The position numbers and the translations under genes are program-made. 64,000 bases of DNA from assembly GCF_900187565.1 (NCBI RefSeq), contig NZ_FYED01000004.1, forward strand, positions 248,001 through 312,000, in the 5' to 3' direction. This stretch comes from Pseudomonas sp. Irchel 3A7 (GTDB lineage Bacteria > Pseudomonadota > Gammaproteobacteria > Pseudomonadales > Pseudomonadaceae). Below are positions 1-8,313 of this stretch, one piece after another. The notes below the pieces were generated by a model. It did no database searches. It was not told the origin of the DNA and was given only the letters and a program-made list of their open reading frames with translations. Numbering within the stretch: position 1 is the first letter of the stretch; every line of letters starts with the position of its first letter.

Positions 1-33
1 GGCGTAGTTGCCTGACACAACACAGTATCCCTT

Positions 34-122
34 GTGGGAGCGAGCCTGCTCGCGAAGGCGGAGGGTCAGATCACATCAATATTGAATGTGCCGACCTCTT
101 CGCGAGCAGGCTCGCTCCCACA
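34..122. repeat. REPIN, class A (inverted REP pair)
   Basis: Two REP hairpins face each other: GTGGGAGCGAGCCTGCTCGC on the left and its reverse complement on the right, about 45 bases apart. It lies just downstream of the leftward phospholipid operon. The rest of bases 1-140 shows no gene. Confidence 0.9.
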
Positions 123-140
123 GGGTAAGTTGTCTGCAGG

Positions 141-1085
141 TCAAGCGGAGAAGAAATACCGCGTCAGATGAAAGAAGATCGGCGCCGCAAAGCAGATCGA
201 GTCCATCCGGTCGAGCATACCGCCATGCCCCTTGATCATGGTGCCCCAGTCCTTGGCGCTGAGGCTGCGTTTGATCGCCGACATGACCAGTCCACCGAGG
301 AACCCCATCACCACGATCACCAGGGACATCAACAACGACTGCCAGAAACTGAAGGGTGTCATCCAGTACATGCAACCGCCGATCAGCGTGGCGGACAGCC
401 CGCCACCCACCAGGCCTTCCACGGTTTTTGACGGGCTCACCAGTGGCGCGACCTTGCGTTTGCCGAAAAGCTTGCCGAAGACGTACTGCAACACATCGCT
501 CAGCTGAACGACGAACACCAGGTAGAACAGCAGCAATGCGTTCTGCCCGGTGAAACCCCGCAGATCCAGAAGCAAAAGCGCCGGCGCGTGGCTGATGCAA
601 TAAATGCAGATCATCACCCCCCACTGGATCTTCGCCGTTCTTTCCAGAAAGGCATCCGTGTCCTGGCTCAGCACCGCAATCGCCGGCAGCAGCAGGAAGG
701 CATACACCGGAATCAACAAGGTGAACATCGAGTACCAGTGGGTGCCGATCAGCAGATACTGCAGCGGGATCAGGATGAAAAATGCCGAAAACAGTGCGTT
801 ATGGTCACCCAGTGTCGTCGGGGTCAGGGTGATGAATTCCCTGAGCGCAAACAGCGATATGAAACCAAACAGGACCACCGTTGCATTCGGCCCCAGCAAC
901 CAGGACACGAAGAAGATGATCACCATCCCCCACCAGGCATTCACCCGCTGGTTCAGGTTTTCGATGGTGGAGATCGCGCTTTCGGTCGTGGCCCGTTTGG
1001 CCAGGACTTGACCAATGACGGACGCCACCGCCAACAAACAGGCGATGGCGGCAAAGAACCACAGGAATTTTTCTTCAAGACTCAT
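141..1085 (-). CDS. Phosphatidate cytidylyltransferase (CdsA family)
   Basis: A 314-residue multi-pass membrane protein predicted to convert phosphatidate and CTP to CDP-diacylglycerol in the inner membrane. Near the C-terminus it has the full CdsA signature: an SAIKR segment, AKD, GHGG and DRMDS, which supply the metal-binding and catalytic aspartates. Hydrophobic segments run through most of the chain. The start overlaps the stop of the upstream plsC-type gene by 4 bases, so translation is probably coupled. It is the last gene of a leftward three-gene phospholipid operon. The essential housekeeping cdsA usually sits elsewhere in Pseudomonas, so this may be a second, accessory copy. That point is inference. 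Confidence 0.9.
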   Translation of the reverse strand: MSLEEKFLWFFAAIACLLAVASVIGQVLAKRATTESAISTIENLNQRVNAWWGMVIIFFVSWLLGPNATVVLFGFISLFALREFITLTPTTLGDHNALFSAFFILIPLQYLLIGTHWYSMFTLLIPVYAFLLLPAIAVLSQDTDAFLERTAKIQWGVMICIYCISHAPALLLLDLRGFTGQNALLLFYLVFVVQLSDVLQYVFGKLFGKRKVAPLVSPSKTVEGLVGGGLSATLIGGCMYWMTPFSFWQSLLMSLVIVVMGFLGGLVMSAIKRSLSAKDWGTMIKGHGGMLDRMDSICFAAPIFFHLTRYFFSA

Positions 1086-1681
1086 TTCGACAGCCTCACG
1101 ATGGCGTCACGCGCCCGCTCCAGGAACACCTGTTTTTCTTCGCCTGCGATTCGTGGCAGCGGGTTGCCGATGCGGATCGTGCAGATGATCGGCAACGGTA
1201 CGTGTTTGCCTTTGGGCATGGAGCGATGGAGGTTTTCCAGGTAGATGGGCACCAGGTCGACATCGGGAAAGGACTCGCTCAACCGGTACAACCCGGATTT
1301 GAACGCCCCCGGCAATGCCTGGGTCGAGCGAGTGCCTTCCGGGAAAATGATGATCGAATGGCCGGCCCGCACCACATCGAAGATTGGCTCCAGCACATTG
1401 GTGCCCGGTGCCGGATTGCGTTCGATCAGGACCGCATTGAGCCCCCGCTGGGAGATGTACGAGAGAAACCGGTTCTTGCCCCAGTAATCGGCAGCGGCGA
1501 CCGGCTTCACATTGACCCTGGCTTCAGGGGGCAGGGCCGCGATGATCGCCAGGGTGTCCATGTGGCTGGTGTGGTTGGCGAAGTAGATGCGCTGGCGCGT
1601 AAGATCCGGCGGGCTTTCCCAACGGGCGGTGACGCCGATCAGCAGTCGAAGCACCGCGATCAGGGCATTACTGATCCACAT
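1082..1681 (-). CDS. 1-acyl-glycerol-3-phosphate acyltransferase-like protein (PlsC family)
   Basis: A 199-residue acyltransferase. It carries the NHTSHMDT box (the H-x4-D catalytic pair) at about residues 31-38 and the FPEGTRS box that binds the glycerol-phosphate. The likely role is acylation of lysophosphatidate or a related lysolipid at the inner membrane face. One N-terminal hydrophobic stretch may anchor it. It overlaps the upstream CDP-alcohol phosphatidyltransferase by 14 bases and the downstream cdsA-like gene by 4, so the three genes form one transcription unit. The family is certain; the exact acyl acceptor is not. Confidence 0.9.
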   Translation of the reverse strand: MWISNALIAVLRLLIGVTARWESPPDLTRQRIYFANHTSHMDTLAIIAALPPEARVNVKPVAAADYWGKNRFLSYISQRGLNAVLIERNPAPGTNVLEPIFDVVRAGHSIIIFPEGTRSTQALPGAFKSGLYRLSESFPDVDLVPIYLENLHRSMPKGKHVPLPIICTIRIGNPLPRIAGEEKQVFLERARDAIVRLSK

Positions 1682-2300
1682 GGCCGGCCTCCTTCAGTTG
1701 CCTGGAGATCGCCAGGGTTCGGGTAACGCAGGTGGCGGCTGCACCGATGGCGATGATGACCAGCGTCAACAACAGCACATAGTGCGTGTCATACACCTTG
1801 GTTTCGATGGCATTGAGCACCAGGCCGACGGTCATTACAGCCATCCGGTGCTGTTTGGCCATAGGACCCATGAAGTTCTGCTTCAGGCCGATGGAACCAC
1901 CGAACACCCGGACATAGGCCGTCAGCGCGGCGGCCAGGGCGGCAAACCAGCCGAGCTCCGGCTGCGCAATGGCGTAGCCGAGCCCGACAACCAGCAGGCT
2001 GTCGGCGATACGGTCGGGGAATTCGTTGTAGAGGCTGCCGATGTCGGATTGTTTTCCGCCTTCGATGGCCACCATGCCGTCGAAGAGATTGCACAGCAGG
2101 CGTAGCTGAATGGCGACGGCGCAGCAGATCGAGCCGATGACACCGTTATCGATATTCAGCGCAACCGCACCCGCGAGGGCAAAGAGCACGCTGGCGACGG
2201 AGATCTGATTGGGCGAAATGTCGCGTTTGACCAGCAGGTCGGTGATGCGCTTGGCCCAGCCCGCAGAGCGCGCCTTGATTGGCCTTCTGTTGTCGTCCAT
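1668..2300 (-). CDS. CDP-alcohol phosphatidyltransferase family protein with atypical active-site motif
   Basis: A 210-residue membrane protein of the CDP-OH-P transferase fold, first gene of the plsC-cdsA operon. The family motif is D-x2-DG-x2-AR-x8/9-G-x3-D-x3-D. Here the matching stretch reads N71-LF-DG-MV-AI, then G88-SLY-N92-EFP-D96. The first Asp is Asn71, the Arg is Ile79 and the third Asp is Asn92, while Asp74 and Asp96 remain. The rest of the protein has several hydrophobic helices as expected. The genes beside it imply a role in making a phospholipid from CDP-diacylglycerol, but the altered metal and substrate ligands leave the reaction open. The phosphatidylcholine synthase at 10.7 kb keeps the canonical motif. 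Confidence 0.8.
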   Translation of the reverse strand: MDDNRRPIKARSAGWAKRITDLLVKRDISPNQISVASVLFALAGAVALNIDNGVIGSICCAVAIQLRLLCNLFDGMVAIEGGKQSDIGSLYNEFPDRIADSLLVVGLGYAIAQPELGWFAALAAALTAYVRVFGGSIGLKQNFMGPMAKQHRMAVMTVGLVLNAIETKVYDTHYVLLLTLVIIAIGAAATCVTRTLAISRQLKEAGHVDQ

Positions 2301-2383
2301 CGCTTAGTATTCCGGTCGCTGGATTTTTACTAAGCGTATATGCAATCAGCAGTGGCACAGGTTTTTCCTGCGAACCCTACATC

Positions 2384-2473
2384 TGTGGGAGCGAGCCTGC
2401 TCGCGAAGAGGGTGTGTAAGGTTCATCAATGGTAACTGACACTCCCTCTTCGCGAGCAGGCTCGCTCCCACAG
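2384..2473. repeat. REPIN, class A
   Basis: An inverted pair of GTGGGAGCGAGCCTGCTCGC hairpins lies between the phospholipid operon and the 3' end of the sensor kinase gene. Confidence 0.9.
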
Positions 2474-2505
2474 TTAGAAGCTGCACCAGCGGTAACGGAG
2501 ATTTT

Positions 2506-3816
2506 TTACCCCTTCAGCTTGAGCTCGGCGCACAAACCCCCACCTTCACGATTGCTCAGGGTCAGCGATCCCCCGATCGCCAACGCCAGCTGCTGTGCAA
2601 TCGCCAGGCCCAGGCCGGTGCCACCGGTGCTGCGGTTACGTGAGTTCTCCACGCGATAGAACGGCTCCATGACCTGGGCCAGTTCCGCTTCGGCAATGCC
2701 GGGACCCCGGTCCATGACTTTGACCGACACGCTGCCGTCAGCCTTTTTTTCTACCAGCAATTCGGCGGCGCCGGCGAATTTCAGGGCGTTGTCCGTCAGG
2801 TTCACCAGCACCCGGCGCAAGGCGTGGGGGCGGGTGTCGATGACGGCGGCGCTCTTGCCGCTCAACTGAACGTCCTTGCCCACGTCCTGATAGTCGAACA
2901 CCAGGCTGTCGAGGAACGAGTCCAGATCGGTACGGCGACTTTCTTCGGTGGCGCCATGGACGCTGCGGGCATAGGCCACGCCTTCACGCACCAGATGTTC
3001 CATCTCGCCCAGGTCGTTCCACAGTTTGTCTTTTTCCACGCAATCGTCCATGAACTCGGCGCGCAGTTTCATCCGGGTGATCGGCGTTTGCAGGTCGTGG
3101 GAGATCGCCGCCAGCAGTTGCATGCGTTCCTTGAGGTAGGCGGCGATGCGCGCCTGCATGGCGTTGAAGGCCTTGGCCGCGTGGGCCACTTCGGTGGGGC
3201 CTTTTTCGTCCAGCAGCACCGGGTGGGTGTTGGGGTCGAGGGTGTCCACGGCCTCGGCGAGGCGGGTGAGGGGGCGAATGGCAATTCGCACGGCCAGCCA
3301 GGTGCAGGCGATCATCAGCGCCAGTTGACCGAGCAATACGAAGGGCAGCCAGGGCGACAGCGGCTGCATCGAAGGGCGCACATCGATGGTCACCGGACTG
3401 CCGTCGGCCAGTTTCAGATGGACCTGAAAGCGTTTCTGCGGGCCGGGAACGTCGGTCACGGTCATGGGGTATTCCATGCCGATGGCGTCCTTGATCGAGG
3501 TCACGGCGATGGGCGCCTCGGGCATGTCCATGTCCATGGAGGTACCCGGCGAGCCGTCATCGAGCAGATAGCGGTAATTGCGCCGGTCCAGTTGTTTCAG
3601 CCAGCCTGCGCGCTCTTCGGCCGGTAAGCGGTCAAGGATGGCGATGGACGTCGAGACGTCGGTTTCGAGGTTGCCGAGCATGGTGTTTTTCGCGCTTTCG
3701 TAGCGCTCGTAGTACTGCGCGCCGAAGGACAGCGCCTGGGCGAGGATCAGGCCGATCAGGAAAATCAGCGACAACCGAGAGGCCAGGGTGCGAGGCCAGC
3801 GCATCGAGAGATTCAT
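2506..3816 (-). CDS. Two-component sensor histidine kinase
   Basis: A 436-residue inner-membrane kinase that should phosphorylate the response regulator encoded just upstream. A first membrane helix spans about residues 12-34. A periplasmic sensor domain of roughly 115 residues follows, then a second helix at about 155-178 and a HAMP linker (RPLTRLAEAV). The HisKA box LAAISHDLQTPITR has phospho-acceptor His240. The ATP-binding domain shows an N box (NLTDNALKFA), G1 (DRGPGI) and G2 (GGTGLGLAI). Its start overlaps the regulator gene's stop by 4 bases. The signal is unknown. The sensor domain contains a Met/Asp-rich patch (MDMDMPE, residues 94-100) that could bind a metal, which is speculative. 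Confidence 0.93.
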   Translation of the reverse strand: MNLSMRWPRTLASRLSLIFLIGLILAQALSFGAQYYERYESAKNTMLGNLETDVSTSIAILDRLPAEERAGWLKQLDRRNYRYLLDDGSPGTSMDMDMPEAPIAVTSIKDAIGMEYPMTVTDVPGPQKRFQVHLKLADGSPVTIDVRPSMQPLSPWLPFVLLGQLALMIACTWLAVRIAIRPLTRLAEAVDTLDPNTHPVLLDEKGPTEVAHAAKAFNAMQARIAAYLKERMQLLAAISHDLQTPITRMKLRAEFMDDCVEKDKLWNDLGEMEHLVREGVAYARSVHGATEESRRTDLDSFLDSLVFDYQDVGKDVQLSGKSAAVIDTRPHALRRVLVNLTDNALKFAGAAELLVEKKADGSVSVKVMDRGPGIAEAELAQVMEPFYRVENSRNRSTGGTGLGLAIAQQLALAIGGSLTLSNREGGGLCAELKLKG

Positions 3817-4553
3817 GCGGGTGCTCCCACGATTTCCACCGGCAGGGAAAACACATAGCCCTCGCTGCGAACCGTCTTGATGTAGGCCGGTTCGCGGGCG
3901 TCGTCCAGCAGGCGCTGACGCAGGCGGCTCACCAGCAGGTCGATGGAACGATCGAACAGGTCGGCGTCGCGGCCCTGGGTCAGGTTGAGCAACTGGTCGC
4001 GGTTGAGTACCCGTTGCGGGTGGTCGAGGAACACTCGCAGCAAGCGGTATTCGGCGCCGCTGAGGGCGACCATGGTGCCATCGCCGTCGAGCAGGTGGCG
4101 GGCCGAGGTGTCCAGGCGCCAGCGCCCGAAGGCCAGCAGGCGACTGGTTTCAGTCACCACCAGGTTCGGAGGCAGCATCCGCGTGCGGCGCAGTACGGCA
4201 TTGATGCGGGCCAGCAGTTCGCGGGCGGCGAACGGCTTGACCAGGTAATCGTCGGCGCCCATTTCCAGACCGATGATGCGGTCGGTTTCATCGTTGCGGG
4301 CGGTGAGCATCAGTATCGGGGTGGCTTTGTGTTTACCGGCGCGCAGCTCGCGGCAGAGCATCAGGCCGTCGTCCCCCGGCATCATGATGTCCATCACGAT
4401 CAGGTCCACCGGGGTGGATTCGAGGAAGGTACGCATCTGGCGACCATCCGCCACGACCGTGGTACGCAAGCCGTTCTTCTTCAGATAGTTGCCCACCAGT
4501 TCCCGGATCTCGCGGTCATCGTCAACGATGAGAATGTGATCGACGTGTTCCAT
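3813..4553 (-). CDS. OmpR-family response regulator
   Basis: A 246-residue regulator with an N-terminal receiver domain (acidic pocket DDD at 11-13, phospho-acceptor Asp55 in VMDIMMPG, conserved K in LVKPF) and a C-terminal OmpR/PhoB winged helix ending in the wing YIKTVRSEGY. It is the first gene of the regulator-kinase pair. It is divergent from a small exported DUF2790 protein across a 307-base spacer that contains direct TGTATC repeats spaced one helical turn apart, as expected of OmpR-family sites. The specific system (for example glucose or metal sensing) cannot be assigned from sequence. Confidence 0.93.
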   Translation of the reverse strand: MEHVDHILIVDDDREIRELVGNYLKKNGLRTTVVADGRQMRTFLESTPVDLIVMDIMMPGDDGLMLCRELRAGKHKATPILMLTARNDETDRIIGLEMGADDYLVKPFAARELLARINAVLRRTRMLPPNLVVTETSRLLAFGRWRLDTSARHLLDGDGTMVALSGAEYRLLRVFLDHPQRVLNRDQLLNLTQGRDADLFDRSIDLLVSRLRQRLLDDAREPAYIKTVRSEGYVFSLPVEIVGAPA

Positions 4554-4625
4554 GGGGGCTTGCCTCTATCAAATGGGGGATGTCGCTCAGTCTATCGAGC
4601 CTTGGCCCGCTCGCCTTCAGGCGTT

Positions 4626-4709
4626 TGTATTGGAGTGTATCTGTCTTGTCGATGGATACACACGGACAAAAAAACGCGAATTTCCCCCCGGTTTGTATCG
4701 CTCTGTATC
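4626..4709. promoter_or_regulatory. Candidate response-regulator boxes (tandem TGTATY repeats)
   Basis: Two pairs of direct repeats lie in the divergent spacer. TGTATT-N4-TGTATC is at 4626-4641 and TGTATC-N4-TGTATC at 4694-4709, each with a 10-base period. Inverted GATAC copies follow at 4655, 4723 and 4765. The arrangement fits OmpR-family dimer sites and could serve the regulator gene, the DUF2790 gene, or both. The rest of 4554-4860 shows no gene. Confidence 0.5.
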
Positions 4710-4860
4710 CCGGCGCGGTTCAGATACGTACCGATTTACAGACGCCATTTCCCGACACATACGGGATACCTCGCACGCTTTTAATAGGTTCCATCGAGGC
4801 AAACCCAAACCGCCTCGGCCCAACTTACGAACTACCTATTGAAACCTTGAGGAATCCGCC

Positions 4861-5124
4861 ATGAACAACAAAGCCATCTTCGCCGCTTGCCTGTTTGCCG
4901 CCCTGAACATCTGCACCTTCTCGGCCCGTGCCGAAGCCGATATGGGCGCTCAAACCTACACCTACGGCACGCAACTGGACATCAAGAAAGTGGTGTCGCT
5001 GAAACAGGACACTTCGGCTTCCTGCGGGGTGGTCGATGCGCAGCTGACTTACCTGGATTCGCACAACAAAACCCAGGTCCTGGACTACCGCAAGATTTCC
5101 GACAGCTGCAACGCGGACAACTGA
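4861..5124 (+). CDS. DUF2790 small periplasmic protein
   Basis: An 87-residue exported protein. A Sec signal peptide occupies about residues 1-24, with cleavage after ARA. The mature part contains the DUF2790 core: QTYTYGTQLDIKKV, a Cys in SCGVV and a second Cys near the end (DSCNADN), which may form a disulfide. The function of the family is unknown. It lies divergent from the OmpR-type regulator and is probably controlled by it. A second small exported protein and a DipZ-like redox protein follow on the same strand. A paralogue is present at 54.0 kb in this window. Confidence 0.85.
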   Translation: MNNKAIFAACLFAALNICTFSARAEADMGAQTYTYGTQLDIKKVVSLKQDTSASCGVVDAQLTYLDSHNKTQVLDYRKISDSCNADN

Positions 5125-5172
5125 GTCCTGCGATCACCCGTTACTGATGCCATTTCAAGCGAGGAAACAATC

Positions 5173-5427
5173 ATGAACAACGTCAGCCGATTCCTGACCG
5201 CCATTGCCTTCTCCGTCGCCGGTGCCGCGGCACACGCCAATGCCGCTGTAGAGCAAAGCGCTTGCGGCAGCAGCACCTGCTTCCAACTGACGCCGGTGGA
5301 AAAGCAGAGCGCTGATGCCCTTCTCGCCGAGGACGGCTATAACCGCACGCCTCAGGGGCAGGTGGTGGCCGAAAACGGCTCCAGCCGCACGACCCAGGGC
5401 AAATGGCTGGAAGAGCAATCCGCGTGA
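5173..5427 (+). CDS. Small exported protein of unknown function
   Basis: An 84-residue protein with a Sec signal peptide (about residues 1-24, cleavage near AHANA). The mature part has two close cysteines (ACGSSTC) and two similar short segments, NRTPQGQVVAENG and SRTTQGKWLEE, suggesting an internal duplication of an R-T-x-QG motif. A good ribosome site (GAGG, 9 bases upstream) supports the start. It follows the DUF2790 gene by 48 bases and is probably co-transcribed with it. I do not recognise a named family. Confidence 0.7.
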   Translation: MNNVSRFLTAIAFSVAGAAAHANAAVEQSACGSSTCFQLTPVEKQSADALLAEDGYNRTPQGQVVAENGSSRTTQGKWLEEQSA

Positions 5428-5449
5428 GTCCAGAACACCACCGATCCAC

Positions 5450-5539
5450 TGTGGGAGCGAGCCTGCTCGCGAAGGCGGCAGCACATTCAATATCAATGTG
5501 ACAGTCAGATCGCTTTCGCGAGCAGGCTCGCTCCCACAG
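5450..5539. repeat. REPIN, class A
   Basis: An inverted REP pair between the small exported protein gene and the dipZ-like gene. Confidence 0.9.
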
Positions 5540-5582
5540 GGGACGGGTGTGAGTTGCCACCCTCTTTATTCAAGGTGATCCC

Positions 5583-6809
5583 ATGTTCCTAATCGCTTTC
5601 CTGGGCGGCATATTGACCGTCCTCAGTCCTTGTATCCTGCCGGTCGTGCCGTTCCTGTTCGCCGGCGCCGACCGCAAGCGTTCGTCGATCCTGCTGACCC
5701 TCGGCGGCATGGCCTTGACCTTTGCCCTGGTCTCCAGCCTGGCCGTGGTCAGCAGCGAATGGGTGATACAGGCCAGCAACGCCGGCCGCCATGTGGCCCT
5801 GATCGTGATGGTGCTGTTTGCCCTGTCGCTGATCTCCGCCCGGGTCGGTGACTGGCTGGCACGTCCGTTCGTACTGCTGGGCAATCGCCTTGACCCGAAC
5901 AGTCGCAAAGTCTCAGGTCCCTTGGGGTCGCTGATGATCGGCGTCGCCACCGGCCTGCTCTGGGCGCCATGTGCCGGACCGATCCTCGGGGTGATCCTCA
6001 CCAGTGCCATGCTGCAAGGCGCCAATGCCAACACCAGCCTGTTGCTGGTGGCCTACGGTCTGGGCAGCGCTTTGTCCCTGGGCGTCCTGATCTTCGCCGG
6101 TCGCGGCCTGGTCAATCGCTTGAAACCGTCGATCCCGGTGACGGGCTGGCTGCGTCGTGGCGCCGGTGTCGCGGTGCTGGCCGGTGCAGCGGTGATCTCC
6201 ACCGGTGCCGACAACGTGCTGCTGGCCAACACGTCCTCGGAAGGCATCGGCAAGGTCGAGAAAGGCGTGCTGGAAACCGTGCCGAAAGTCGTCGATTACT
6301 TCGTCAGCAAGGTCAAGGCCGATTCCATGGACAACGCCCAGGGCGCGATGCCGTCGCTGTCCGGCGCCGTGGAGTGGATCAACTCGCCGCCACTGACCAA
6401 CGAATCGCTCAAGGGCAAAGTGGTGCTGGTGGACTTCTGGACCTTCGACTGCATCAACTGCAAACGCACTCTGCCTTACGTGAAGGACTGGGTGAAGAAA
6501 TACGAGAAGGACGGCCTGGTGGTGGTTGGCGTACACACCCCTGAGTACGGGTTTGAACGCATCATCGACAACGTCAAGGACAAGGTGAAGGAGTACGGCA
6601 TCACCTACCCGGTGGCGATCGATAACAACTACGCGATCTGGCGCAACTTCGACAACCAGTACTGGCCCGCGCACTACCTGATCGACGCCAAGGGGCAAGT
6701 GCGTTTCACCCACTTCGGTGAAGGTCGCTACGATGATCAGGAGAAGATGATCCAGCAGTTGCTGGAAGAGGCCAAGGCTGACGCCAAGACCCCCGTTCCA
6801 GCTGTGTAA
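5583..6809 (+). CDS. DipZ-like CcdA-thioredoxin fusion protein
   Basis: A 408-residue membrane thiol-disulfide protein. The N-terminal half is a CcdA/DsbD-type electron-transfer domain with about six helices and the paired cysteines C17 (LSPCILP) and C130 (APCAGP). A linker follows, then a periplasmic thioredoxin/TlpA-like domain from about residue 260 with active site C290-x-x-C293 in WTFDCINCKRTLPYV. It should carry reducing equivalents from cytoplasmic thioredoxin to periplasmic substrates, as in cytochrome c maturation or disulfide repair. The two Cys-containing exported proteins just upstream are possible partners, which is inference. A strong terminator follows 14 bases after the stop. 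Confidence 0.9.
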   Translation: MFLIAFLGGILTVLSPCILPVVPFLFAGADRKRSSILLTLGGMALTFALVSSLAVVSSEWVIQASNAGRHVALIVMVLFALSLISARVGDWLARPFVLLGNRLDPNSRKVSGPLGSLMIGVATGLLWAPCAGPILGVILTSAMLQGANANTSLLLVAYGLGSALSLGVLIFAGRGLVNRLKPSIPVTGWLRRGAGVAVLAGAAVISTGADNVLLANTSSEGIGKVEKGVLETVPKVVDYFVSKVKADSMDNAQGAMPSLSGAVEWINSPPLTNESLKGKVVLVDFWTFDCINCKRTLPYVKDWVKKYEKDGLVVVGVHTPEYGFERIIDNVKDKVKEYGITYPVAIDNNYAIWRNFDNQYWPAHYLIDAKGQVRFTHFGEGRYDDQEKMIQQLLEEAKADAKTPVPAV

Positions 6810-6820
6810 CCCCGCAACGA

Positions 6821-7810
6821 TCAATGGCTCACAGGCACTGCACTGTGAGCCATTTTTTTATCCTGACTTCGCCGCCACGCCGCCGGCGGCGCGCCATACT
6901 CCCGTCGAAAGGCCCGACTGAACGCCGTGTCGGTCTGATAGCCCACTTCTTCGGCGATGCGGATCAAGGAACTGTTGCTGCTGCGTAACAGGTTGGCCGC
7001 CAACAACATGCGCCATTGCGTCAGGTACTGCATCGGCGAAACCCCGACCAATTGCTGAAAGCGTTCGGCCAATACCGACCTTGAGGTGCCGGCAGTGCGT
7101 GCCAGCTCATCCAGGGTCCAGGTCTGGCAGGGTTTTTTGTGCATGGCGTTGAGGGCGGCGCCGACGATCCGGTCGCTGACACCGGCCAGCCAACCGGTGC
7201 GGCCCTTGCCGTGTTCGTGCATGTACAGGCGCAGCACTTCGATGAACAACACCTCGGCCAGCTTCGCCAGCACGCCTTCGTCGCCAGGTCTTGGCGAGCG
7301 GGCTTCGGCCAGGGCGTAACGCACGGAAGATTCCAGCCAGATGCCGGCATTCGAGCCGCGCACATTGACTCGCACCACTGGCGGCAGTCCCGTCAGCAGC
7401 ATCCCCGCCAGCCGCGTATCGCAGGCCAGATAACCGCACACCAGTCGCGTCACCGCGCCGCCACCGCCATAGCTCAGTTGCCGTGGTCGCCGCGCCAGGA
7501 CTTTATCCAGACGCCCGCCACTGGCCGGCGTCAATCCGGGGCTGGAGCTCATGCGGTGGGCATCGCCCTGAGGGAAAACCACGACGTCGCCGGCGGTCAG
7601 CAGCAGGGGCGGATCGTCCCCCAGTTCGACGTAACACTCGCCCTCGGTGATCAGGTGAAAGATCACCACCCGTTCGGCATTCGGCTCCAGAAACGGTGCG
7701 GCGGTGTCGGCCGTCGGCGATTGGTAGCACCAGGGCGCTGTGAACCTGGCGTTGATGAAAATGGCGCCGACCAGGCGGACGACGCGCAGGGTCTGTGACA
7801 GGGCATCCAT
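6821..7810 (-). CDS. AraC-family transcriptional regulator (cupin + HTH)
   Basis: A regulator of about 329 residues. The N-terminal half is a cupin-like sensing domain of the AraC-binding type (FHLITEGECYVEL, AGDVVVFPQGDAHRM). The C-terminal 100 residues form the double HTH with the AraC signature, ending in RRSQDKKM. I place the start at the ATG at 7810 (MDALSQ), which has GGAA seven bases upstream; an in-frame start at 7903 would add 31 poorly conserved residues. It is divergent from the DUF4242-methyltransferase pair, its likely target. The last codons are encoded by the dipZ terminator stem. Confidence 0.9.
   Translation of the reverse strand: MDALSQTLRVVRLVGAIFINARFTAPWCYQSPTADTAAPFLEPNAERVVIFHLITEGECYVELGDDPPLLLTAGDVVVFPQGDAHRMSSSPGLTPASGGRLDKVLARRPRQLSYGGGGAVTRLVCGYLACDTRLAGMLLTGLPPVVRVNVRGSNAGIWLESSVRYALAEARSPRPGDEGVLAKLAEVLFIEVLRLYMHEHGKGRTGWLAGVSDRIVGAALNAMHKKPCQTWTLDELARTAGTSRSVLAERFQQLVGVSPMQYLTQWRMLLAANLLRSSNSSLIRIAEEVGYQTDTAFSRAFRREYGAPPAAWRRSQDKKMAHSAVPVSH
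6823..6859 (+). terminator. Rho-independent terminator of the dipZ-like gene
   Basis: A perfect 12-bp stem AATGGCTCACAG / CTGTGAGCCATT with an 8-base loop is followed by a T tract at 6853-6859. The stem sits inside the last codons of the convergent AraC-type gene. On the other strand the stem is preceded by A residues but not followed by T residues, so it acts mainly rightward. Confidence 0.9.
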
Positions 7811-8006
7811 GGGGGTATTCCCGTGTGGGCAGACGGTTGTGAGTGATGAGCTTGATTGTGAGCCTGTCGTTGCCAGGCATGGAATCTCCGGACGATCGGA
7901 CAAGGTTGGCCGACGATCGGGCAGGACGCCGGCGCGCGCCGGAGCGATAGTTCGCCTACAGGGTCACTGCCGACCCTGTCATCAATAACAAGAATGAGAG
8001 GTTGCC

Positions 8007-8276
8007 ATGCCGAAGTTCGTCATAGAACGCGAGATACCAGGCGCTGGAACACTGTCAGAAAGGGATTTGAAGGCCGCTTCGCAAAAGTCCTGCAGGACCT
8101 TGCGCGATATGCCGCAGGTGCAGTGGCTGCAAAGTTATGTCACCGGTGACAAGCTGTACTGCGTGTACATCGCGCCGAGCGAAGAGCAGATCATGGAGCA
8201 CGCCAGGCAGAGCGGTTTCCCGGCCAATCGCATTTCCCAAGTCACGTCCATCATCGATCCGACCACGGCAGAATAG
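8007..8276 (+). CDS. DUF4242 domain protein
   Basis: An 89-residue protein matching the DUF4242 fold: FVIEREIPGAG at the start, a central VQWLQSYVTGDKLYCVY strand pair and EEQIMEHARQSGFPANRI near the end. Some members of this ferredoxin-like family bind nickel; the function here is unknown. It has no signal peptide, so it is cytoplasmic. It is divergent from the AraC regulator and 37 bases upstream of a methyltransferase gene, so the pair is probably one operon. Confidence 0.85.
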   Translation: MPKFVIEREIPGAGTLSERDLKAASQKSCRTLRDMPQVQWLQSYVTGDKLYCVYIAPSEEQIMEHARQSGFPANRISQVTSIIDPTTAE

Positions 8277-8313
8277 GCCGGGCTGCGTGCCAACCCGCAA
8301 CGGAGCGGAATTC

